Shown here one piece after another: positions 52,962-64,000 of a DNA stretch of 64,000 bases. Source of the stretch: Rhodospirillaceae bacterium (GTDB lineage Bacteria > Pseudomonadota > Alphaproteobacteria > Dongiales > Dongiaceae); assembly GCA_008012315.1 (NCBI GenBank), contig SSEL01000014.1, forward strand, positions 1 through 64,000, in the 5' to 3' direction. Within the stretch, counting starts at the first letter, position 1. Each line of letters starts with the position of its first letter. A model generated the notes under the pieces. It made no database searches. It worked only from the letters and a program-made list of their open reading frames with translations, and was not told the DNA's origin. Position numbers and translations under genes: made by a program.

Positions 52962-53111
52962 ATGGGGTGCTGCATCGGGGCAGGGAAGTGACCCGTTTTG
53001 CCTAAGCCCGCAAGAGGGTGCTATTCTTTCATGAACAAAGACTGAGTGGTCGTCCGCCGATGGGACAAGGATGACCGGTAGGGCGGCAGCGAGCGGTGCG
53101 GAGATGGGCCG

Positions 53112-54263
53112 ATGCTGGAGTTCAACCTGAGTGAAACAGCGCGGGCGCTCCAGGAGACGGTCAGAGCGTTCGCAGCCGCTGAAGTGGCACCGCGGGCTGC
53201 CGATATCGACCGGCAGAATGATTTTCCCGCCGATCTCTGGCGGAAAATGGGAGCGGTGGGTCTTCTCGGCTTGACGGTCGAGGAAGCCTATGGCGGCGCC
53301 GGCATGGGCTATCTCGAACATGTGCTGGCGATGGAAGAGATCAGCCGGGCCTCCGCCTCGGTGGGATTGTCCTATGGCGCGCATTCCAATCTCTGCGTCA
53401 ACCAGATCAGGCGCAATGGCAGTGATGCGCAGAAGCGCACCTATCTGCCGAAACTGATTTCCGGCGAACATATCGGCGCGCTCGCCATGAGCGAGCCGAA
53501 TGCGGGTTCCGACATCGCTGCCTTGAAGCTGCGGGCCGATCGGCGCGGCGATCATTATGTGCTGAACGGCACCAAGATGTGGATCACCAATGGTCCCGAT
53601 GCGGATGTCATCATCGTCTATGCCAGAACCAATGCAGCGGCAGGCAGCAAGGGCGTCACGGCTTTTATCGTCGAAACCGGCGTACCCGGTTTCAAGGTCA
53701 CGCAGAAATTGGATAAGCTCGGCATGCGGGGGTCGAATACCGGCGAGCTCGTCTTCGAAGATTGCGAGGTGCCTGCGGAGAATATCCTGAAGGATGAAGG
53801 CTGCGGCATCAATGTCCTGATGAGCGGCCTCGACTACGAGCGCGTCGTGCTATCGGCCGGTCCGCTCGGCATCATGCAGGCGGCATTGGATACCGTTCTG
53901 CCCTATGTCCATCAGCGGCAGCAATTCGGCCAGCCCATCGGCACTTTCCAACTGATGCAGGGAAAGATTGCCGACATGTATACGACGCTCAGCGCCTGCC
54001 GCGCCTATTGCTACGCCGTCGCCCAGGCCTGCGACCGGGGCGAAACCTCACGCCAGGATGCCGCTGGCGTCATCCTTTATTGCGCGGAGAAAGCGACCTG
54101 GATGGCCCTGGAGGCGATCCAATGCCTGGGCGCCAATGGCTATATCAATGACTATCCGGCCGGACGATTGCTACGCGATGCGAAGCTCTATGAAATCGGT
54201 GCCGGGACCAGCGAAATACGCCGCATGCTGATCGGCCGGGAATTGTTCAATGCGACCAGTTGA
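53112..54263 (+). CDS. liuA: Isovaleryl-CoA dehydrogenase
   Basis: A 383-residue FAD acyl-CoA dehydrogenase, first enzyme of the leucine-specific branch, oxidising isovaleryl-CoA to 3-methylcrotonyl-CoA. The catalytic base is Glu243 in [14 protein letters not shown], the position used by isovaleryl-CoA dehydrogenases; the usual Glu near the C-terminus is replaced ([12 protein letters not shown]). That change, together with the operon, separates it from other acyl-CoA dehydrogenases. It starts the liuABCDE operon; GGAGATGG precedes the ATG. Confidence 0.95.
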   Translation: MLEFNLSETARALQETVRAFAAAEVAPRAADIDRQNDFPADLWRKMGAVGLLGLTVEEAYGGAGMGYLEHVLAMEEISRASASVGLSYGAHSNLCVNQIRRNGSDAQKRTYLPKLISGEHIGALAMSEPNAGSDIAALKLRADRRGDHYVLNGTKMWITNGPDADVIIVYARTNAAAGSKGVTAFIVETGVPGFKVTQKLDKLGMRGSNTGELVFEDCEVPAENILKDEGCGINVLMSGLDYERVVLSAGPLGIMQAALDTVLPYVHQRQQFGQPIGTFQLMQGKIADMYTTLSACRAYCYAVAQACDRGETSRQDAAGVILYCAEKATWMALEAIQCLGANGYINDYPAGRLLRDAKLYEIGAGTSEIRRMLIGRELFNATS

Positions 54264-54305
54264 GCCTGCCGGGATGATGCCGTTTCAAGGGAGGCGATTG
54301 CCCGT

Positions 54306-55913
54306 ATGCCGGTGATCCGCAGTCAGGTCGATGTCAAAAGCGATGCGTTTCGGCAGAATGCAGAGGTCCTGCGAAAACAGGTCGATGACTTGCGACAGCT
54401 CGTGGCGAGGCTGCAGAAAGGCGGTGGCGAGGCGGCCTGCGCCCGGCATGTCGCCCGCGGCAAGCTCCTGCCGCGTGACCGCATCCGTGAATTGCTGGAT
54501 TCGGGCTCGCCGTTTCTCGAATTGTCGCAGCTGGCGGCCCATGGGCTTTACAATGATGAGGTTCCCTGCGCCGGCTTGATCACGGGGATCGGCCGAATCT
54601 CGGGCCAGGAATGCATGATCGTCGCCAATGATGCGACCGTGAAGGGTGGGACATATTTTCCGATCACGGTGAAAAAGCATCTGCGCGCCCAGGAGATCGC
54701 GCGGCAGAATGCATTGCCCTGCATCTATCTGGTCGATTCCGGCGGCGCGCATCTGCCCAATCAGGATGAGGTTTTTCCCGACCGGGAACACTTCGGTCGC
54801 ATTTTTTACAATCAGGCAACGTTGTCGGCGGCCGGCATTCCGCAGATTGCCGTCGTGATGGGCTCCTGCACCGCAGGTGGTGCTTATGTGCCGGCGATGG
54901 CGGATGAAAGCATCATCGTCAAGAGCCAGGGAACGATCTTTCTGGCGGGGCCGCCATTGGTGAAGGCGGCCACCGGTGAAATCGTGACGGCAGAGGAATT
55001 GGGTGGTGCCGATATCCATTGCCGCGTGTCCGGTGTCACCGATCACTATGCCGAGGATGACCGCCACGCTTTGGCGATCGCGCGGCGGATCGTCGGCAAT
55101 CTCAACCGCCGCAAGCCGATGACGCTGGATCAGACCACACCGGAGGAGCCGATCTACGATCCGGCGGAAATCCATGGGATCATTCCGGCCGATCCGCGCA
55201 AATCCTATGATGTGCGGGAAATCATCGCGCGGCTGGTGGATGGCAGCCGGTTCGATGAATTCAAGCGTTTCTATAGCGAAACCCTGGTCTGCGGCTTCGC
55301 GCGACTCTGGGGATATCCGGTCGGCCTCGTTGCCAATAATGGAATCCTGTTCTCGGAAAGTGCGCTCAAGGCAGCGCATTTCATTCAGCTCTGCAGCCAA
55401 CGTGGCGTGCCGCTCATTTTTCTACAGAACATCACCGGTTTCATGGTCGGCCAGAAGCACGAAGCCGGCGGCATTGCCAAGGATGGCGCCAAGATGGTGA
55501 CGGCTGTCTCCTGCAGCAAGGTGCCGAAACTGACGATGCTGATCGGCAGTTCCTTCGGGGCGGGCAATTACGGCATGTGCGGCCGGGCCTATGATCCACG
55601 CTTCCTTTGGATGTGGCCGAATGCCCGGATCGGCGTGATGGGTGGTGAACAGGCGTCTAATGTCCTGGCGCAGGTCAAGCGCGACAATCTCGCCGCCAAG
55701 GGAGAGGAGTGGCCCGCTGCGGAGGAGGATGCGTTCAAACAGCCGATCCGCGCGCAATATGAACGCCAGAGCCATCCTTATTATGCCGGTGCGCGTCTGT
55801 GGGATGACGGTCTGATCGATCCCGCACAGAGCCGGGCCGTGCTGGGGCTTGGATTGGCGGCGGCATTGAACGCGCCGATCGAGCGGACGGAGTTCGGGAT
55901 ATTCAGGATGTGA
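54306..55913 (+). CDS. liuB: Methylcrotonyl-CoA carboxylase, beta (carboxyltransferase) subunit
   Basis: A 535-residue carboxyltransferase subunit of the biotin enzyme that carboxylates 3-methylcrotonyl-CoA. Family stretches are [56 protein letters not shown] and [24 protein letters not shown]. It pairs with the alpha subunit two genes downstream. It lies 42 bases after liuA; five bases separate it from the chosen start of liuC. Confidence 0.96.
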   Translation: MPVIRSQVDVKSDAFRQNAEVLRKQVDDLRQLVARLQKGGGEAACARHVARGKLLPRDRIRELLDSGSPFLELSQLAAHGLYNDEVPCAGLITGIGRISGQECMIVANDATVKGGTYFPITVKKHLRAQEIARQNALPCIYLVDSGGAHLPNQDEVFPDREHFGRIFYNQATLSAAGIPQIAVVMGSCTAGGAYVPAMADESIIVKSQGTIFLAGPPLVKAATGEIVTAEELGGADIHCRVSGVTDHYAEDDRHALAIARRIVGNLNRRKPMTLDQTTPEEPIYDPAEIHGIIPADPRKSYDVREIIARLVDGSRFDEFKRFYSETLVCGFARLWGYPVGLVANNGILFSESALKAAHFIQLCSQRGVPLIFLQNITGFMVGQKHEAGGIAKDGAKMVTAVSCSKVPKLTMLIGSSFGAGNYGMCGRAYDPRFLWMWPNARIGVMGGEQASNVLAQVKRDNLAAKGEEWPAAEEDAFKQPIRAQYERQSHPYYAGARLWDDGLIDPAQSRAVLGLGLAAALNAPIERTEFGIFRM

Positions 55914-55918
55914 CGCGC

Positions 55919-56704
55919 ATGGGCGAACTTATTCTTGTGGATCGGCGGGACGACGTCGCGACGGTGACCCTCAACCGGCCGGAGCGCCATAACGCTTTCG
56001 ATGACCGGATGATCGCCGGCCTGGACAGTATATTCGATGACTTGTCCAAAGAGGAGACGGTGCGCTTCATCGTGCTCACGGCCGCCGGGAAAAGTTTTTC
56101 CGCCGGCGCCGATCTTGCCTGGATGCAGCGTGTCGCCGGCCAGACACGTGCCGAGAACGAGGCGGATGCCTTGGCACTCGCCAGGCTGTTGCAGCGGATC
56201 GATACTTGTCCAAAGCCGGTCATCGGTGTTGTCGACGGTGCGGCCTATGGCGGCGGTGTCGGGCTTCTTGCCTGTTGCGACATCGTTCTGGCAAGCCAAC
56301 AGGCAAGCTTTGCCTTATCCGAGGTCCGGCTGGGGCTGATCCCGGCGGTGATTTCGCCGTATGTCATTGCGGCGATCGGTGCTCGGCCTTGCCGGCGGTA
56401 CTTTCTGACAGCCGAACGGTTTTCGGCCGAGGAGGGATTGAGGCTCGGCCTGGTCCATCGGCTGGTCACCAGCGACGCATTGCCGGAAGCCATCGCGGCG
56501 TTCTGTGCCGATCTGCGCAAAGGCGGGCCCCTTGCCCAGGCGGCCGCGAAGCAATTGATCGCGACGGTCGCATCGCCTGATAGCGATGTCCCGATCCAGG
56601 AGTGGACCGCTGGCCGCATTGCCGATCTGCGGGGATCTGCTGAAGGGCGCGAGGGCATGCAGGCTTTTCTCGACAAGCGTCCGCCATCCTGGATGGGGCA
56701 CTAG
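55919..56704 (+). CDS. liuC: Methylglutaconyl-CoA hydratase
   Basis: A 261-residue enoyl-CoA hydratase-fold enzyme converting 3-methylglutaconyl-CoA to HMG-CoA. The oxyanion-hole segments are GKSFSAGADLAWMQRVAG and VDGAAYGGGVGLLACCDIVLAS. ATG 55919 is preceded by AGGATGTGA, close to the ideal ribosome binding site; a GTG at 55910 overlapping the liuB stop is an alternative. Assignment within the broad hydratase family rests on its place inside the liu operon. The next gene begins one base after its stop. Confidence 0.92.
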   Translation: MGELILVDRRDDVATVTLNRPERHNAFDDRMIAGLDSIFDDLSKEETVRFIVLTAAGKSFSAGADLAWMQRVAGQTRAENEADALALARLLQRIDTCPKPVIGVVDGAAYGGGVGLLACCDIVLASQQASFALSEVRLGLIPAVISPYVIAAIGARPCRRYFLTAERFSAEEGLRLGLVHRLVTSDALPEAIAAFCADLRKGGPLAQAAAKQLIATVASPDSDVPIQEWTAGRIADLRGSAEGREGMQAFLDKRPPSWMGH

Positions 56705-56705
56705 C

Positions 56706-58685
56706 ATGTTCGAGCGGCTGCTGATCGCCAATCGTGGCGAAATCGCCTGCCGCATCATCCGGACGGCGCGGCGGCTGGGCTTGCATTGCATCGCCATTTA
56801 TGCCGAAGCCGATGCGATGGCCCAGCATGTCCGGCTGGCTGATGAAGCCTATCCGGTCGGGCCGGCTGCTGCCGCTGAAAGTTATCTGAACATTCCTGCG
56901 GTCATCGAGGCCGCTTTGGCCAGCGGCGCGCAAGCCGTGCATCCAGGCTATGGCTTCCTTTCGGAGAATGCCGACTTCGCCGAAGCTTGCCAGGCGGCCG
57001 GTCTTTGCTTCGTCGGCCCATCGCCCGACACCATCCGCCTGATGGGCGACAAGGCAGCGGCGAAGCGCCTTGCCGCGACCATCAAGATGCCGTTAGTGCC
57101 GGGTTATGACGGTGACCAGACCGAAGAGGCTTTCACCGAGGCTGCGGCGCGGATCGGCTATCCGGTTCTCCTGAAAGCGGCCGCGGGCGGCGGCGGTCGC
57201 GGCATGCGGGTGGTCCATCAGGCGGAAGACCTGGGCGCGGGAATTTCAGCGGCGCGGCGAGAAGCGACGGCGTCCTTTGGACAAGATACGCTGCTGTTGG
57301 AGAAATATATCGACCATGCGCGGCATGTCGAAGTTCAGGTCTTTGGCGATCGCTTTGGCAATGTCGTCTATCTTGGCGACCGGGACTGCTCCCTGCAGCG
57401 GCGCCACCAGAAGCTGATCGAAGAAGCGCCTGCGCCGCACATACCTGGGGAAACACGGGAGGCCATGGCCGAAGCCGCGGTCCGCCTTGCCAAAGCCGCC
57501 AAGTATGTCGGCGCCGGCACTGTCGAGTTTCTTTATACGGACCGTCACTTCTACTTCATCGAAATGAACACCCGCCTGCAGGTCGAGCACCCCGTTACCG
57601 AAATGATCACGGGCCTCGATCTGGTGGAATGGCAGTTGCGGGTGGCGGCCGGAGAGGCCTTGCCGGTAACCCAGGAATGGGTTCATGGCAGCGGACATGC
57701 GATCGAGATACGCCTTTGCGCCGAAGACCCGGCACGCGATTTCCTGCCGACAGGCGGGCGGATTTTGCATCTGAACTGGCCACGCGATCTGCCGGGACGA
57801 CGGATCGATGCCGGTATTACCGAGGGCGACATCGTCGGTACCTATTACGATTCGATGCTGGGCAAGCTCATTGCCTGGGGTGAAACACGCAAGATGGCCT
57901 TGGCGCGGCTAGCGCAATTGATTGCCGAGACGCATCTGGCCGGCGTCATCACCAATCGTGATTTCATGGGTGCCGCCATTCGGCATCCGGAATTTGCGGC
58001 GGCCGGGATCGATACGGCTTTCTTCGAGCGGCACGCACCGTCATTGGTCGGTGAGGAGCGCGGGTCGGATCTCTTGCTCGCTTTGGCCGCCATTGCCGTC
58101 ACCCTGCAATCATCGCCCGGGGGCACCGAAGCGGGTGATCCATGGACCGCTCTCGTTGGATGGGAACTCAATCTACCCATGCGGTCGCGGCAGCGTTTCC
58201 AGCTCGGCGACGTGTTGCATGAGGTGTCGATCTCGTTGTCGGAAGGAAAACTGTGGCATATCCAGGTGGATGGTCGGCCGGGAGTCGATATCCAGGATCC
58301 GGTTTTAAAGGAGCAGGCGATTTCCGCAGTTATCGGCAATATGACAGTGCGTGCGCAGGTCATTTTCGACGGGCCGGCCATCTGGATGATCAATGATCAA
58401 AAGACCCTTTGCCTGAGGCGGGACGAGCCATTGGCGCGGGCCGATGCCGCCGGGAGCGGGCTGGGCGGATTGACGGCGCCGATGCCGGGAACCATCATCC
58501 AAATCCTGATCAAGCCGGGTGACATCGTGGCGAAAGGAAAGCCCCTGATCATCCTGGAGGCGATGAAGATGGAACATGTGATCACGGCGCCGCATGACGG
58601 CACCGTTGCCGCTGTCCATTTCACCGCGGGGCAACAAGTGAAGGAAGGGGCGGATCTCCTGACGCTGGCGGCGGAGGGTGGATAA
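56706..58685 (+). CDS. liuD: Methylcrotonyl-CoA carboxylase, alpha (biotin carboxylase/BCCP) subunit
   Basis: A 659-residue protein. Residues about 1-450 are biotin carboxylase ([33 protein letters not shown] for ATP, and [15 protein letters not shown]); a BT-type linker follows; the C-terminal biotinyl domain has the attachment lysine Lys621 in [14 protein letters not shown] 56706 begins one base after the liuC stop and matches the family start; longer readings are rejected. Confidence 0.97.
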   Translation: MFERLLIANRGEIACRIIRTARRLGLHCIAIYAEADAMAQHVRLADEAYPVGPAAAAESYLNIPAVIEAALASGAQAVHPGYGFLSENADFAEACQAAGLCFVGPSPDTIRLMGDKAAAKRLAATIKMPLVPGYDGDQTEEAFTEAAARIGYPVLLKAAAGGGGRGMRVVHQAEDLGAGISAARREATASFGQDTLLLEKYIDHARHVEVQVFGDRFGNVVYLGDRDCSLQRRHQKLIEEAPAPHIPGETREAMAEAAVRLAKAAKYVGAGTVEFLYTDRHFYFIEMNTRLQVEHPVTEMITGLDLVEWQLRVAAGEALPVTQEWVHGSGHAIEIRLCAEDPARDFLPTGGRILHLNWPRDLPGRRIDAGITEGDIVGTYYDSMLGKLIAWGETRKMALARLAQLIAETHLAGVITNRDFMGAAIRHPEFAAAGIDTAFFERHAPSLVGEERGSDLLLALAAIAVTLQSSPGGTEAGDPWTALVGWELNLPMRSRQRFQLGDVLHEVSISLSEGKLWHIQVDGRPGVDIQDPVLKEQAISAVIGNMTVRAQVIFDGPAIWMINDQKTLCLRRDEPLARADAAGSGLGGLTAPMPGTIIQILIKPGDIVAKGKPLIILEAMKMEHVITAPHDGTVAAVHFTAGQQVKEGADLLTLAAEGG

Positions 58686-58686
58686 G

Positions 58687-59616
58687 ATGGCATTGCCCAG
58701 AAAGGTGCGGATCGTCGAAGTCGGACCGCGTGACGGCTTGCAGAATGAAAGCGTGGCGGTCGGTGCCGATGTGAAGATCGCCTTGATCGAACAACTGGCG
58801 GCGGCCGGTCTGCGGACCATCGAGGCCGGCGCCTTCGTGTCGCCCAAATGGGTGCCGCAAATGGCCGATACGGCCGAGGTTCTGGCTGGTATCAAGGCAC
58901 GCCCCGGTGTCTCTTATCCGGTACTGGTTCCCAATCTGCGAGGATTGGACGCTGCATTGGCGGCGGGTGCGTCGGAGATATCGATTTTCGGCGCCGCCTC
59001 GGAAACATTCTCCCGGCGCAACATCAACTGTTCCATCGATCAGAGTCTCACGCGTTTCGCTGAGGTGACGGCGAAGGCGCATGAATCGAAGCTCAGGATA
59101 CGGGCTTACATTTCCTGTGTTCTCGGTTGCCCTTATGAAGGGGCGATATCGCCGGCGGTCGTTGCTGATCTTGCCGCTCGATTGGCTGATCTCGGCTGTT
59201 ACGAAATCAGCCTCGGCGATACGATCGGCGTTGGAACACCGCTAGCAGCCAGCCGATTGGTCGAGGCGGTTGGTGACAAAGTGCCGGTCGATCGCTTGGC
59301 AGTGCATTTCCACGACACCTATGGCCAGGCGCTGGCGAATATCTATGCGACGCTCGATCTGGGGATTTCAACCGTCGATTCCGCAATTGCCGGTTTGGGC
59401 GGCTGTCCCTATGCGCCGGGCGCCAGCGGCAATGTTGCGACCGAGGATGTCCTCTATATGCTGCGTGGTCTTGGAGTCGATACAGGCGTCGACCTGGATA
59501 AGCTGCTGGATGCCGGCGCGTATATCACGGCCATTCTCGGCCGCAAGAACCAGTCGAAAGCAGCGACGGCGCTGTTGAATCGCCTGGATCAAGCGCAGCG
59601 TGCCGGTGCCTCTTGA
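58687..59616 (+). CDS. liuE: Hydroxymethylglutaryl-CoA lyase
   Basis: A 309-residue TIM-barrel enzyme splitting HMG-CoA into acetyl-CoA and acetoacetate, the last step of leucine catabolism. Active-site parts are [11 protein letters not shown] (Arg and Asp), [15 protein letters not shown] (metal His pair) and [19 protein letters not shown] (catalytic Cys loop). ATG 58687 begins one base after the liuD stop; GGAGGGTGGATAAG lies upstream. Its last 28 bases overlap the end of the opposite-strand oxidoreductase gene. Confidence 0.97.
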   Translation: MALPRKVRIVEVGPRDGLQNESVAVGADVKIALIEQLAAAGLRTIEAGAFVSPKWVPQMADTAEVLAGIKARPGVSYPVLVPNLRGLDAALAAGASEISIFGAASETFSRRNINCSIDQSLTRFAEVTAKAHESKLRIRAYISCVLGCPYEGAISPAVVADLAARLADLGCYEISLGDTIGVGTPLAASRLVEAVGDKVPVDRLAVHFHDTYGQALANIYATLDLGISTVDSAIAGLGGCPYAPGASGNVATEDVLYMLRGLGVDTGVDLDKLLDAGAYITAILGRKNQSKAATALLNRLDQAQRAGAS

Positions 59617-62600
59617 GTTTCTGTGGCGACCAAAGACCGGCGCAGGGTTTCCCGCTTGTCACGAATTGCTGCTGCGCTGGCTTCCTTGATATGACCGAAG
59701 CCACGAATCTGCTGCGGGAGGGCAGCCAGAGCAACGGCAGCTTCCATATTCTGTGCCGACAGATGTATGGCGATCAGTTCCAGATCGTCTTCATAATCCT
59801 TGATCTGCTGCCGCTCAAGATGGCGATCCGATTGCCAGCCGAACGGATCGAAAGCCGTGCCACGCAGGAATTTTCCGTGTTTCAGCAGTCGGAAAAGCGG
59901 CATCACCCACTTGCCGTGCAGCTTGATTTTTTGCCGCTTTCCGGTGGCGGGATCGCGCGGCGCCAGCAGGGGAGGCGCCATGTGGAAGGTTAGGTGCGTC
60001 GGGTCATCGAAGGCCGCACCAAGCTGTTTCAGGAAATCGCCATCGGTATAGAGCCGTGCGACTTCATATTCGTCTTTATAGGCCAGCAGCTTGTAATAGG
60101 CCTTGGCGACGGTTTCGGTTAATGCGCCGATATCACCCTGCTGGGCTTTCTCGAGCGCAGCGATGCGCTGCACATGTTGCTCATAGCGCCGGGCCAGGGT
60201 CTCGTTTTGATAGGCCACGAGATCCGCGCGATTGGCAGCGATGATCTTGGACAGCGTGGGGGCTGTGCGATCCGCCACGACATCGAGATAGGTCGCCATG
60301 GTCTCCGGCATGGCGGCGAAGATCCGGCCCCAGAGGAAGGCCCGCCGGTTCGACGCGACAGCGACACCGTTGAGGTCGATGGCGCGCTCGATCGCGGCGG
60401 CGGCAACCGGTATCAGGCCGCGCTGATAAGCAATGCCCAGCAGCAGAATGCCGGAAAAGGTCGTATCGCCGAACAGGGCTTCGGCCAGATGCATCGCTTC
60501 GATATAGCTGGATTGGGCCTCATTGCTGACCCGTGCCAGGGCGCGGCGATGCAGATCGCCATCGAGCAGGAGATCCGGCTGGGTAACGAAATCCGCCGTG
60601 GGTGTCAGGTTCATATTGGCGACAATGGCGGTCCGCGTCTTGTCACAGAGCGGCCGAGCCATCGGCGAGGCAGCAACGGCGAGATCGCAGGCTAGCATCA
60701 GATCGGCCTGGCGCTCGTGGATGCGGGCGACATCCAGGCTGCTGTCATGCAAGGCGATCTGCAAATGCGAGACGACGGCGCCATTCTTCTGGCTTAAGCC
60801 GGTGAAATTCAGGCATTCGGCAGCTTTATTCTCAAAGTGAGCCGCCATGGCGAGGATCGCGCCGATTGTGACGATGCCCGATCCGCCGATGCCGGTTACC
60901 AGGATTCCATAGGGCCGGTCCAGGCTGCCGGCAAAGATCGGCTCGGCTAGGCGGGCGGCATAATCAGCTTCGATCCCGGTCAGTTGATCGGCATCGGGCT
61001 TGCGGGGGAAGGTGCCCTCGATGGTCACGAAGCTGGGGCAGAAGCCGTCGATGCAGGAGAGATCGCCATTGCAGGCCGTCTGGTTGATCCGCCGCTTGCG
61101 GCCCCGGTCGGTCTCGCTGGGTTCGACGGCGATGCAGTTCGAGGTTTTCTGGCAATCGCCGCAGCCCTCGCAGACCCGTTCATTAATGAAAGCCCGGACG
61201 GGCAGGTCCTGTTTCTGGCGTTTCCGCCGCCGGCGTTTTTCCGCCGCGCAGGTCTGGTCATAGATGATCACGGACACGCCCGGCAGATCGCGGTACCGCC
61301 GTTGGATCGCGTCCAGTTCATGGCGGTGATGAATGGTGACGCCGGCGGGGAAGGTGCCGAAGCCGGCATATTTCCCCGGTTCATCGGTCACCACGGATAT
61401 CTGCGCCACGCCCTCTGCAGCAATCTGCGCGGCGACTTGAAACACAGTCGGCCGTCCGTCCGGGGCCTGCCCGCCGGTCATGGCGACGGCATCGTTGTAA
61501 AGCAGCTTGAAGGTCATCGAGGCTTGCGCCACGACCGCCTGACGGATGGAGAGCAGGCCGGAATGCTGATAGGTGCCGTCGCCCATATTGGCGAAGAGAT
61601 GCGGCATGTCGGTAAAGCCCGATAATCCAACCCACTGGGCACCTTCGCCTCCCATCTGGCACCATGTCCGGGTGTTGCGTGCCTCACCCAGCGCCATGAC
61701 ATGACAGCCGATGCCGGCAGTCGCGAAACTGCCATCGGGCACATGGGTCGAGCTGTTATGCGGACAGCCGGAACAGAAGAAAGGCTTGCGTGCCAGCAGA
61801 CCGGCTATCGTTCCATCCGCTGCCGGCGCGTCAGGTTTTGGCGCGGTTCGCTGATCAATGCGCTCATCTTCGATGCCAAGCATCTTGAGGAAGCGGGTGA
61901 TGGCTTCGGACACGCTCGACGGGCTTAAATCCAGGACATCCGGAAGGAGTGGCTCGCCGGTCGGAAGGATTTTGCCGGCCACCACGGGACGCTGCCCGGC
62001 AGGCAGATGATAGAGCAGGTCCTTGATCTGCCGCTCGACAAAGGAGCGTTTTTCTTCGACCACCAGCAGGCCGGTCAGGCCGCGGGCCAGATGCCGCAGG
62101 CCTTCCGGTTCGACAGGCCAAGTCATTGCCATGCGATAGACTGCAATCCCCAATCTGCTCGCATCCGCCTCGCTGATGCCCATCTCGCGCAGCGCCCGCA
62201 AGGTGTCGAGATGTGCTTTGCCGATGGTGACGAGCGCGATCCGAGGCTTTCGGGAGCCATAGACGATGCGGTTGAATTGGTTGACCCGCGCAAAGGCAAG
62301 CGCAGCCGGCAGCCTTTCGTCGACGACCCGCCGTTCCAATTCGGCGCGCTGCTGCGGCCAGGCGAGATGCGGATCGGCATTGAGGCCATAAGACGGCAGC
62401 GGCAGATCATGCGGCAGGATGAAATGAGGCGTGTCTGGGAGTGTGACTGTCCGGCCGCTTTCCACCACTTCCGTGACCGTCTTGAAGCCGGTCCAGAGAC
62501 CGCAAAACCGCGACATCGCATAGCCGGCGAGACCCAGGGTCAAATATTCGTCGATGCTGGCCGGCGACAGGGTCGGCATCATCACCGCTTCGAGAATATG

Positions 62601-63110
62601 ATCGCTTTGATGGGGGAAGATGGAAGATTGCGCGGTGTGATCGTCGCCGACACAGGCCAGAACGCCACCCAGCGCCGCTGTGCCGTAGCTGTTGGCGTGA
62701 CGGAGCGCATCGGTCGACCGGTCCAGGCCGGGGCCTTTCCCGTACCACAATCCGAATATCCCGTCGAAGCGGCTGCCTGGAAAGGCCTGGGCCTGCTGCG
62801 TTCCCCAGACCATTGTCGCCGCCAGATCTTCGTTCAATCCGGGCTGAAAACGAATATTGTGCTTCTGCAGCAAAGCCTGTTGGTGCCAGAGCTCCTGGTC
62901 GTATCCGCCGAGCGGCGAGCCGCGATAGCCGGAGATGAAGCCGGCGGTGCGCAGGCCGTTCTGTCGGTCCAGCCTTGCCTGGTCCATCGGCAGGCGGACC
63001 AAGGCCTGAATGCCGGTCAGGAGGACACGGCCTTGAGTCTGTTGGTAACGGTCGGAGAGGTCATGGCCGGCGTATTTTCCGGCTGCGGTCTTTATGATTG
63101 GTGCGTTCAT
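59589..63110 (-). CDS. Fused indolepyruvate:ferredoxin oxidoreductase family protein
   Basis: A 1173-residue single-chain 2-oxoacid:ferredoxin oxidoreductase, oxidatively decarboxylating aromatic or branched 2-oxoacids to acyl-CoA. The N-terminal part has [19 protein letters not shown] and the TPP region [24 protein letters not shown]. An iron-sulfur segment follows ([16 protein letters not shown] and a later Cys cluster in [14 protein letters not shown]). The C-terminal gamma-type domain begins [21 protein letters not shown] 63110 has GGAG upstream. It is divergent from an Lrp/AsnC gene, which is probably its regulator, and converges on liuE. In aerobes this enzyme serves amino-acid breakdown; the exact substrate is not visible. 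Confidence 0.93.
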   Translation of the reverse strand: MNAPIIKTAAGKYAGHDLSDRYQQTQGRVLLTGIQALVRLPMDQARLDRQNGLRTAGFISGYRGSPLGGYDQELWHQQALLQKHNIRFQPGLNEDLAATMVWGTQQAQAFPGSRFDGIFGLWYGKGPGLDRSTDALRHANSYGTAALGGVLACVGDDHTAQSSIFPHQSDHILEAVMMPTLSPASIDEYLTLGLAGYAMSRFCGLWTGFKTVTEVVESGRTVTLPDTPHFILPHDLPLPSYGLNADPHLAWPQQRAELERRVVDERLPAALAFARVNQFNRIVYGSRKPRIALVTIGKAHLDTLRALREMGISEADASRLGIAVYRMAMTWPVEPEGLRHLARGLTGLLVVEEKRSFVERQIKDLLYHLPAGQRPVVAGKILPTGEPLLPDVLDLSPSSVSEAITRFLKMLGIEDERIDQRTAPKPDAPAADGTIAGLLARKPFFCSGCPHNSSTHVPDGSFATAGIGCHVMALGEARNTRTWCQMGGEGAQWVGLSGFTDMPHLFANMGDGTYQHSGLLSIRQAVVAQASMTFKLLYNDAVAMTGGQAPDGRPTVFQVAAQIAAEGVAQISVVTDEPGKYAGFGTFPAGVTIHHRHELDAIQRRYRDLPGVSVIIYDQTCAAEKRRRRKRQKQDLPVRAFINERVCEGCGDCQKTSNCIAVEPSETDRGRKRRINQTACNGDLSCIDGFCPSFVTIEGTFPRKPDADQLTGIEADYAARLAEPIFAGSLDRPYGILVTGIGGSGIVTIGAILAMAAHFENKAAECLNFTGLSQKNGAVVSHLQIALHDSSLDVARIHERQADLMLACDLAVAASPMARPLCDKTRTAIVANMNLTPTADFVTQPDLLLDGDLHRRALARVSNEAQSSYIEAMHLAEALFGDTTFSGILLLGIAYQRGLIPVAAAAIERAIDLNGVAVASNRRAFLWGRIFAAMPETMATYLDVVADRTAPTLSKIIAANRADLVAYQNETLARRYEQHVQRIAALEKAQQGDIGALTETVAKAYYKLLAYKDEYEVARLYTDGDFLKQLGAAFDDPTHLTFHMAPPLLAPRDPATGKRQKIKLHGKWVMPLFRLLKHGKFLRGTAFDPFGWQSDRHLERQQIKDYEDDLELIAIHLSAQNMEAAVALAALPQQIRGFGHIKEASAAAIRDKRETLRRSLVATETQEAPARCA

Positions 63111-63179
63111 GAAGCGGCTCCGCCTGCAGACATGAAACTGTTCACCCAGAAATTTTAACGCAAACGCCGTCGCGTTTCC

Positions 63180-63246
63180 CACCAAAGCGGGGCTCCTGAT
63201 TGCCTCCCTTTGGTGATTTCCTCTAAAATGGAGTCATATTTTGGAG
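63180..63246. promoter_or_regulatory. Inverted repeats between the oxidoreductase and Lrp/AsnC genes
   Basis: CACCAAAG (63180-63187) and CTTTGGTG (63208-63215) pair perfectly across 20 bases. CTCTAAAAT (63221-63229) and ATTTTGGAG (63238-63246) pair with one mismatch. Both lie in the short divergent promoter region, where an Lrp-type regulator would act. Confidence 0.45.
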
Positions 63247-63256
63247 AGGACCTTCA

Positions 63257-63736
63257 ATGAAGCTCGATGAGATCGATGTGAAGATTCTCAATGAATTGCA
63301 AAAAGACGCGCGAATCAAAACCGTCGATCTGGCGGAACGCGTGGGGCTGTCGGCAACACCGTGTCAGCGGCGCCTCAAGATCCTTGAGGAAGGTGGTTTT
63401 ATCCGGCAATTCACGGCACTCATCGATCCGGAAAAAGTGGGCTATTCGATCAACGTCTTCATTTTCGTGCAGCTCGAGCGCAAGACCGAGACGCAGTTCG
63501 AGATGTTTGAAGCCGAGATTCACAAATGTCCGGAAGTCATGGAGTGCCATCTGGTGACCGGCGTGCATGATTATCTGCTGCGTATCGTGGCGCATGACAT
63601 GGCCGGCTACGAGCATTTCGTCACGGGCAAGCTGACCAGGATCGAAGGGGTGAAAGACATACAGTCGTTCTTCTCGGTGCGCCGCATCACTTATGAGACG
63701 GCGCTTCCCATCACCGTGCCACGACAGGAAACTTAG
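63257..63736 (+). CDS. Lrp/AsnC family transcriptional regulator
   Basis: A 159-residue regulator: an N-terminal helix-turn-helix (LDEIDVKILNELQKDARIKTVDLAERVGLSATPCQRRLKILEEGG) and a RAM/AsnC ligand domain with VMECHLVTGVHDYLLRIVAHDM, where amino acids bind at the dimer interface. GGAGAGG precedes ATG 63257. It is divergent from the 2-oxoacid oxidoreductase gene 146 bases away, the usual layout of an Lrp-type regulator and its amino-acid catabolic target. Its stop overlaps that of the next gene by four bases. Confidence 0.95.
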   Translation: MKLDEIDVKILNELQKDARIKTVDLAERVGLSATPCQRRLKILEEGGFIRQFTALIDPEKVGYSINVFIFVQLERKTETQFEMFEAEIHKCPEVMECHLVTGVHDYLLRIVAHDMAGYEHFVTGKLTRIEGVKDIQSFFSVRRITYETALPITVPRQET

Positions 63737-64000
63737 GTATTCTCGGCGTCGGGTTGCAGGTATGGATGAGCGGTTACGAAGGCGTCCAGGCGCAGACAAT
63801 GCGATTCGATGGCAGTCAGTCGCGGATAGGGGTCGAGCAGAATATCGAAACGTCGGGCGTTGAAAAGCTGCGGGATGAGAAAGGCATCGGCAAAGGTGGG
63901 CTTGTCGCCATAGCAGCATTGCCCCGCATCGCCGCACGTCGCGACCATGATATCGATCGCGGCCAATCCCTCTTCGACCCAGTGCCGATACCAGGCGGTC
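63733..64000 (-). CDS. maiA: Maleylacetoacetate isomerase / zeta-class glutathione S-transferase (5' end outside window)
   Basis: The C-terminal 88 codons are inside the window and the frame stays open to the right edge. The sequence AWYRHWVEEGLAAID, then CYGDKPTFADAFLIPQLFNARRFDILLDPYPRLTAIESHCL and the end HPYLQPDAENT are the C-terminal helical domain of zeta-class GSTs (MaiA), which isomerise maleylacetoacetate in tyrosine and phenylalanine breakdown. This fits the amino-acid catabolic neighbourhood. It converges with the Lrp/AsnC gene and overlaps it by four bases. Confidence 0.85.
   Translation of the reverse strand, partial: TAWYRHWVEEGLAAIDIMVATCGDAGQCCYGDKPTFADAFLIPQLFNARRFDILLDPYPRLTAIESHCLRLDAFVTAHPYLQPDAENT

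Noticed and set aside
62007-63158. Open frame of 383 codons on the plus strand opposite the 2-oxoacid oxidoreductase
   Set aside because: The minus-strand gene carries iron-sulfur and TPP motifs; the opposite frame has no recognisable domain.

Overview
The window looks like the chromosome of an aerobic alphaproteobacterium, most like Rhodospirillales or a neighbouring order. It is GC-rich. The gene content fits that group: yajC-secD-secF followed by Mth938-domain and squalene/phytoene-synthase-fold genes, DUF1491, ExoD, a trifunctional PutA, SahR-type methionine control, and intergenic palindromic repeats like those common in alphaproteobacteria. I found no phage, transposase, CRISPR array, rRNA or tRNA. 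Almost everything is ordinary core and catabolic metabolism, and the interest lies mainly in regulation.

Layout. 0-6.3 kb: a nitroreductase/AhpD-like operon divergent from a TetR regulator with one cysteine, a Crp/Fnr regulator, an EamA exporter, a lytic transglycosylase and an ExoD protein; the last two converge on a palindromic repeat that supplies both stop codons. 6.4-12.7 kb: yajC-secD-secF, two homologues of mitochondrial complex I assembly factors with an inverted sodB between them, and a BKACE (DUF849) enzyme. 12.7-24.9 kb: a membrane protein of unknown function, overlapping GlxA-type and PfpI-type genes, a CorA transporter, an MFS transporter, a LysR/RutE-like divergent pair with a 29-bp palindromic operator, a TPP enzyme, a histone H1-like protein, an amidase and a phytanoyl-CoA dioxygenase-like protein. 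24.9-34.9 kb: small and accessory metabolic genes, a second intergenic repeat, yajQ, a pentapeptide protein, an operon of dipeptide epimerase, BenE transporter and a FolD with the catalytic Lys replaced by Gln, and a pseudo-receiver/PAS/GGDEF/EAL protein.

34.9-43.3 kb is a B12- and methionine-controlled block. Class I ribonucleotide reductase (nrdA-nrdB) and B12-independent methionine synthase (metE) each lie behind a cobalamin riboswitch. Between them is a SahR-like regulator (ArsR plus methyltransferase) overlapping metF, with a perfect 16-bp palindrome between this operon and the metE promoter. B12 should switch off the B12-independent isozymes, and S-adenosylhomocysteine should tune the methyl cycle.

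43.3-64 kb: a thioesterase; a second CorA-family gene behind a long structured leader with a 29-codon upstream ORF rich in rare Arg codons (the best candidate here for an undescribed regulatory element); a peroxiredoxin-like/2OG-Fe(II) oxygenase fusion; a Tat-exported GH1 glycosidase facing galM; putA with three GTTGCG operator-like sites; a compact leucine catabolism operon liuABCDE overlapping tail-to-tail with a fused indolepyruvate:ferredoxin oxidoreductase; its divergent Lrp/AsnC regulator; and the end of a maleylacetoacetate isomerase gene.
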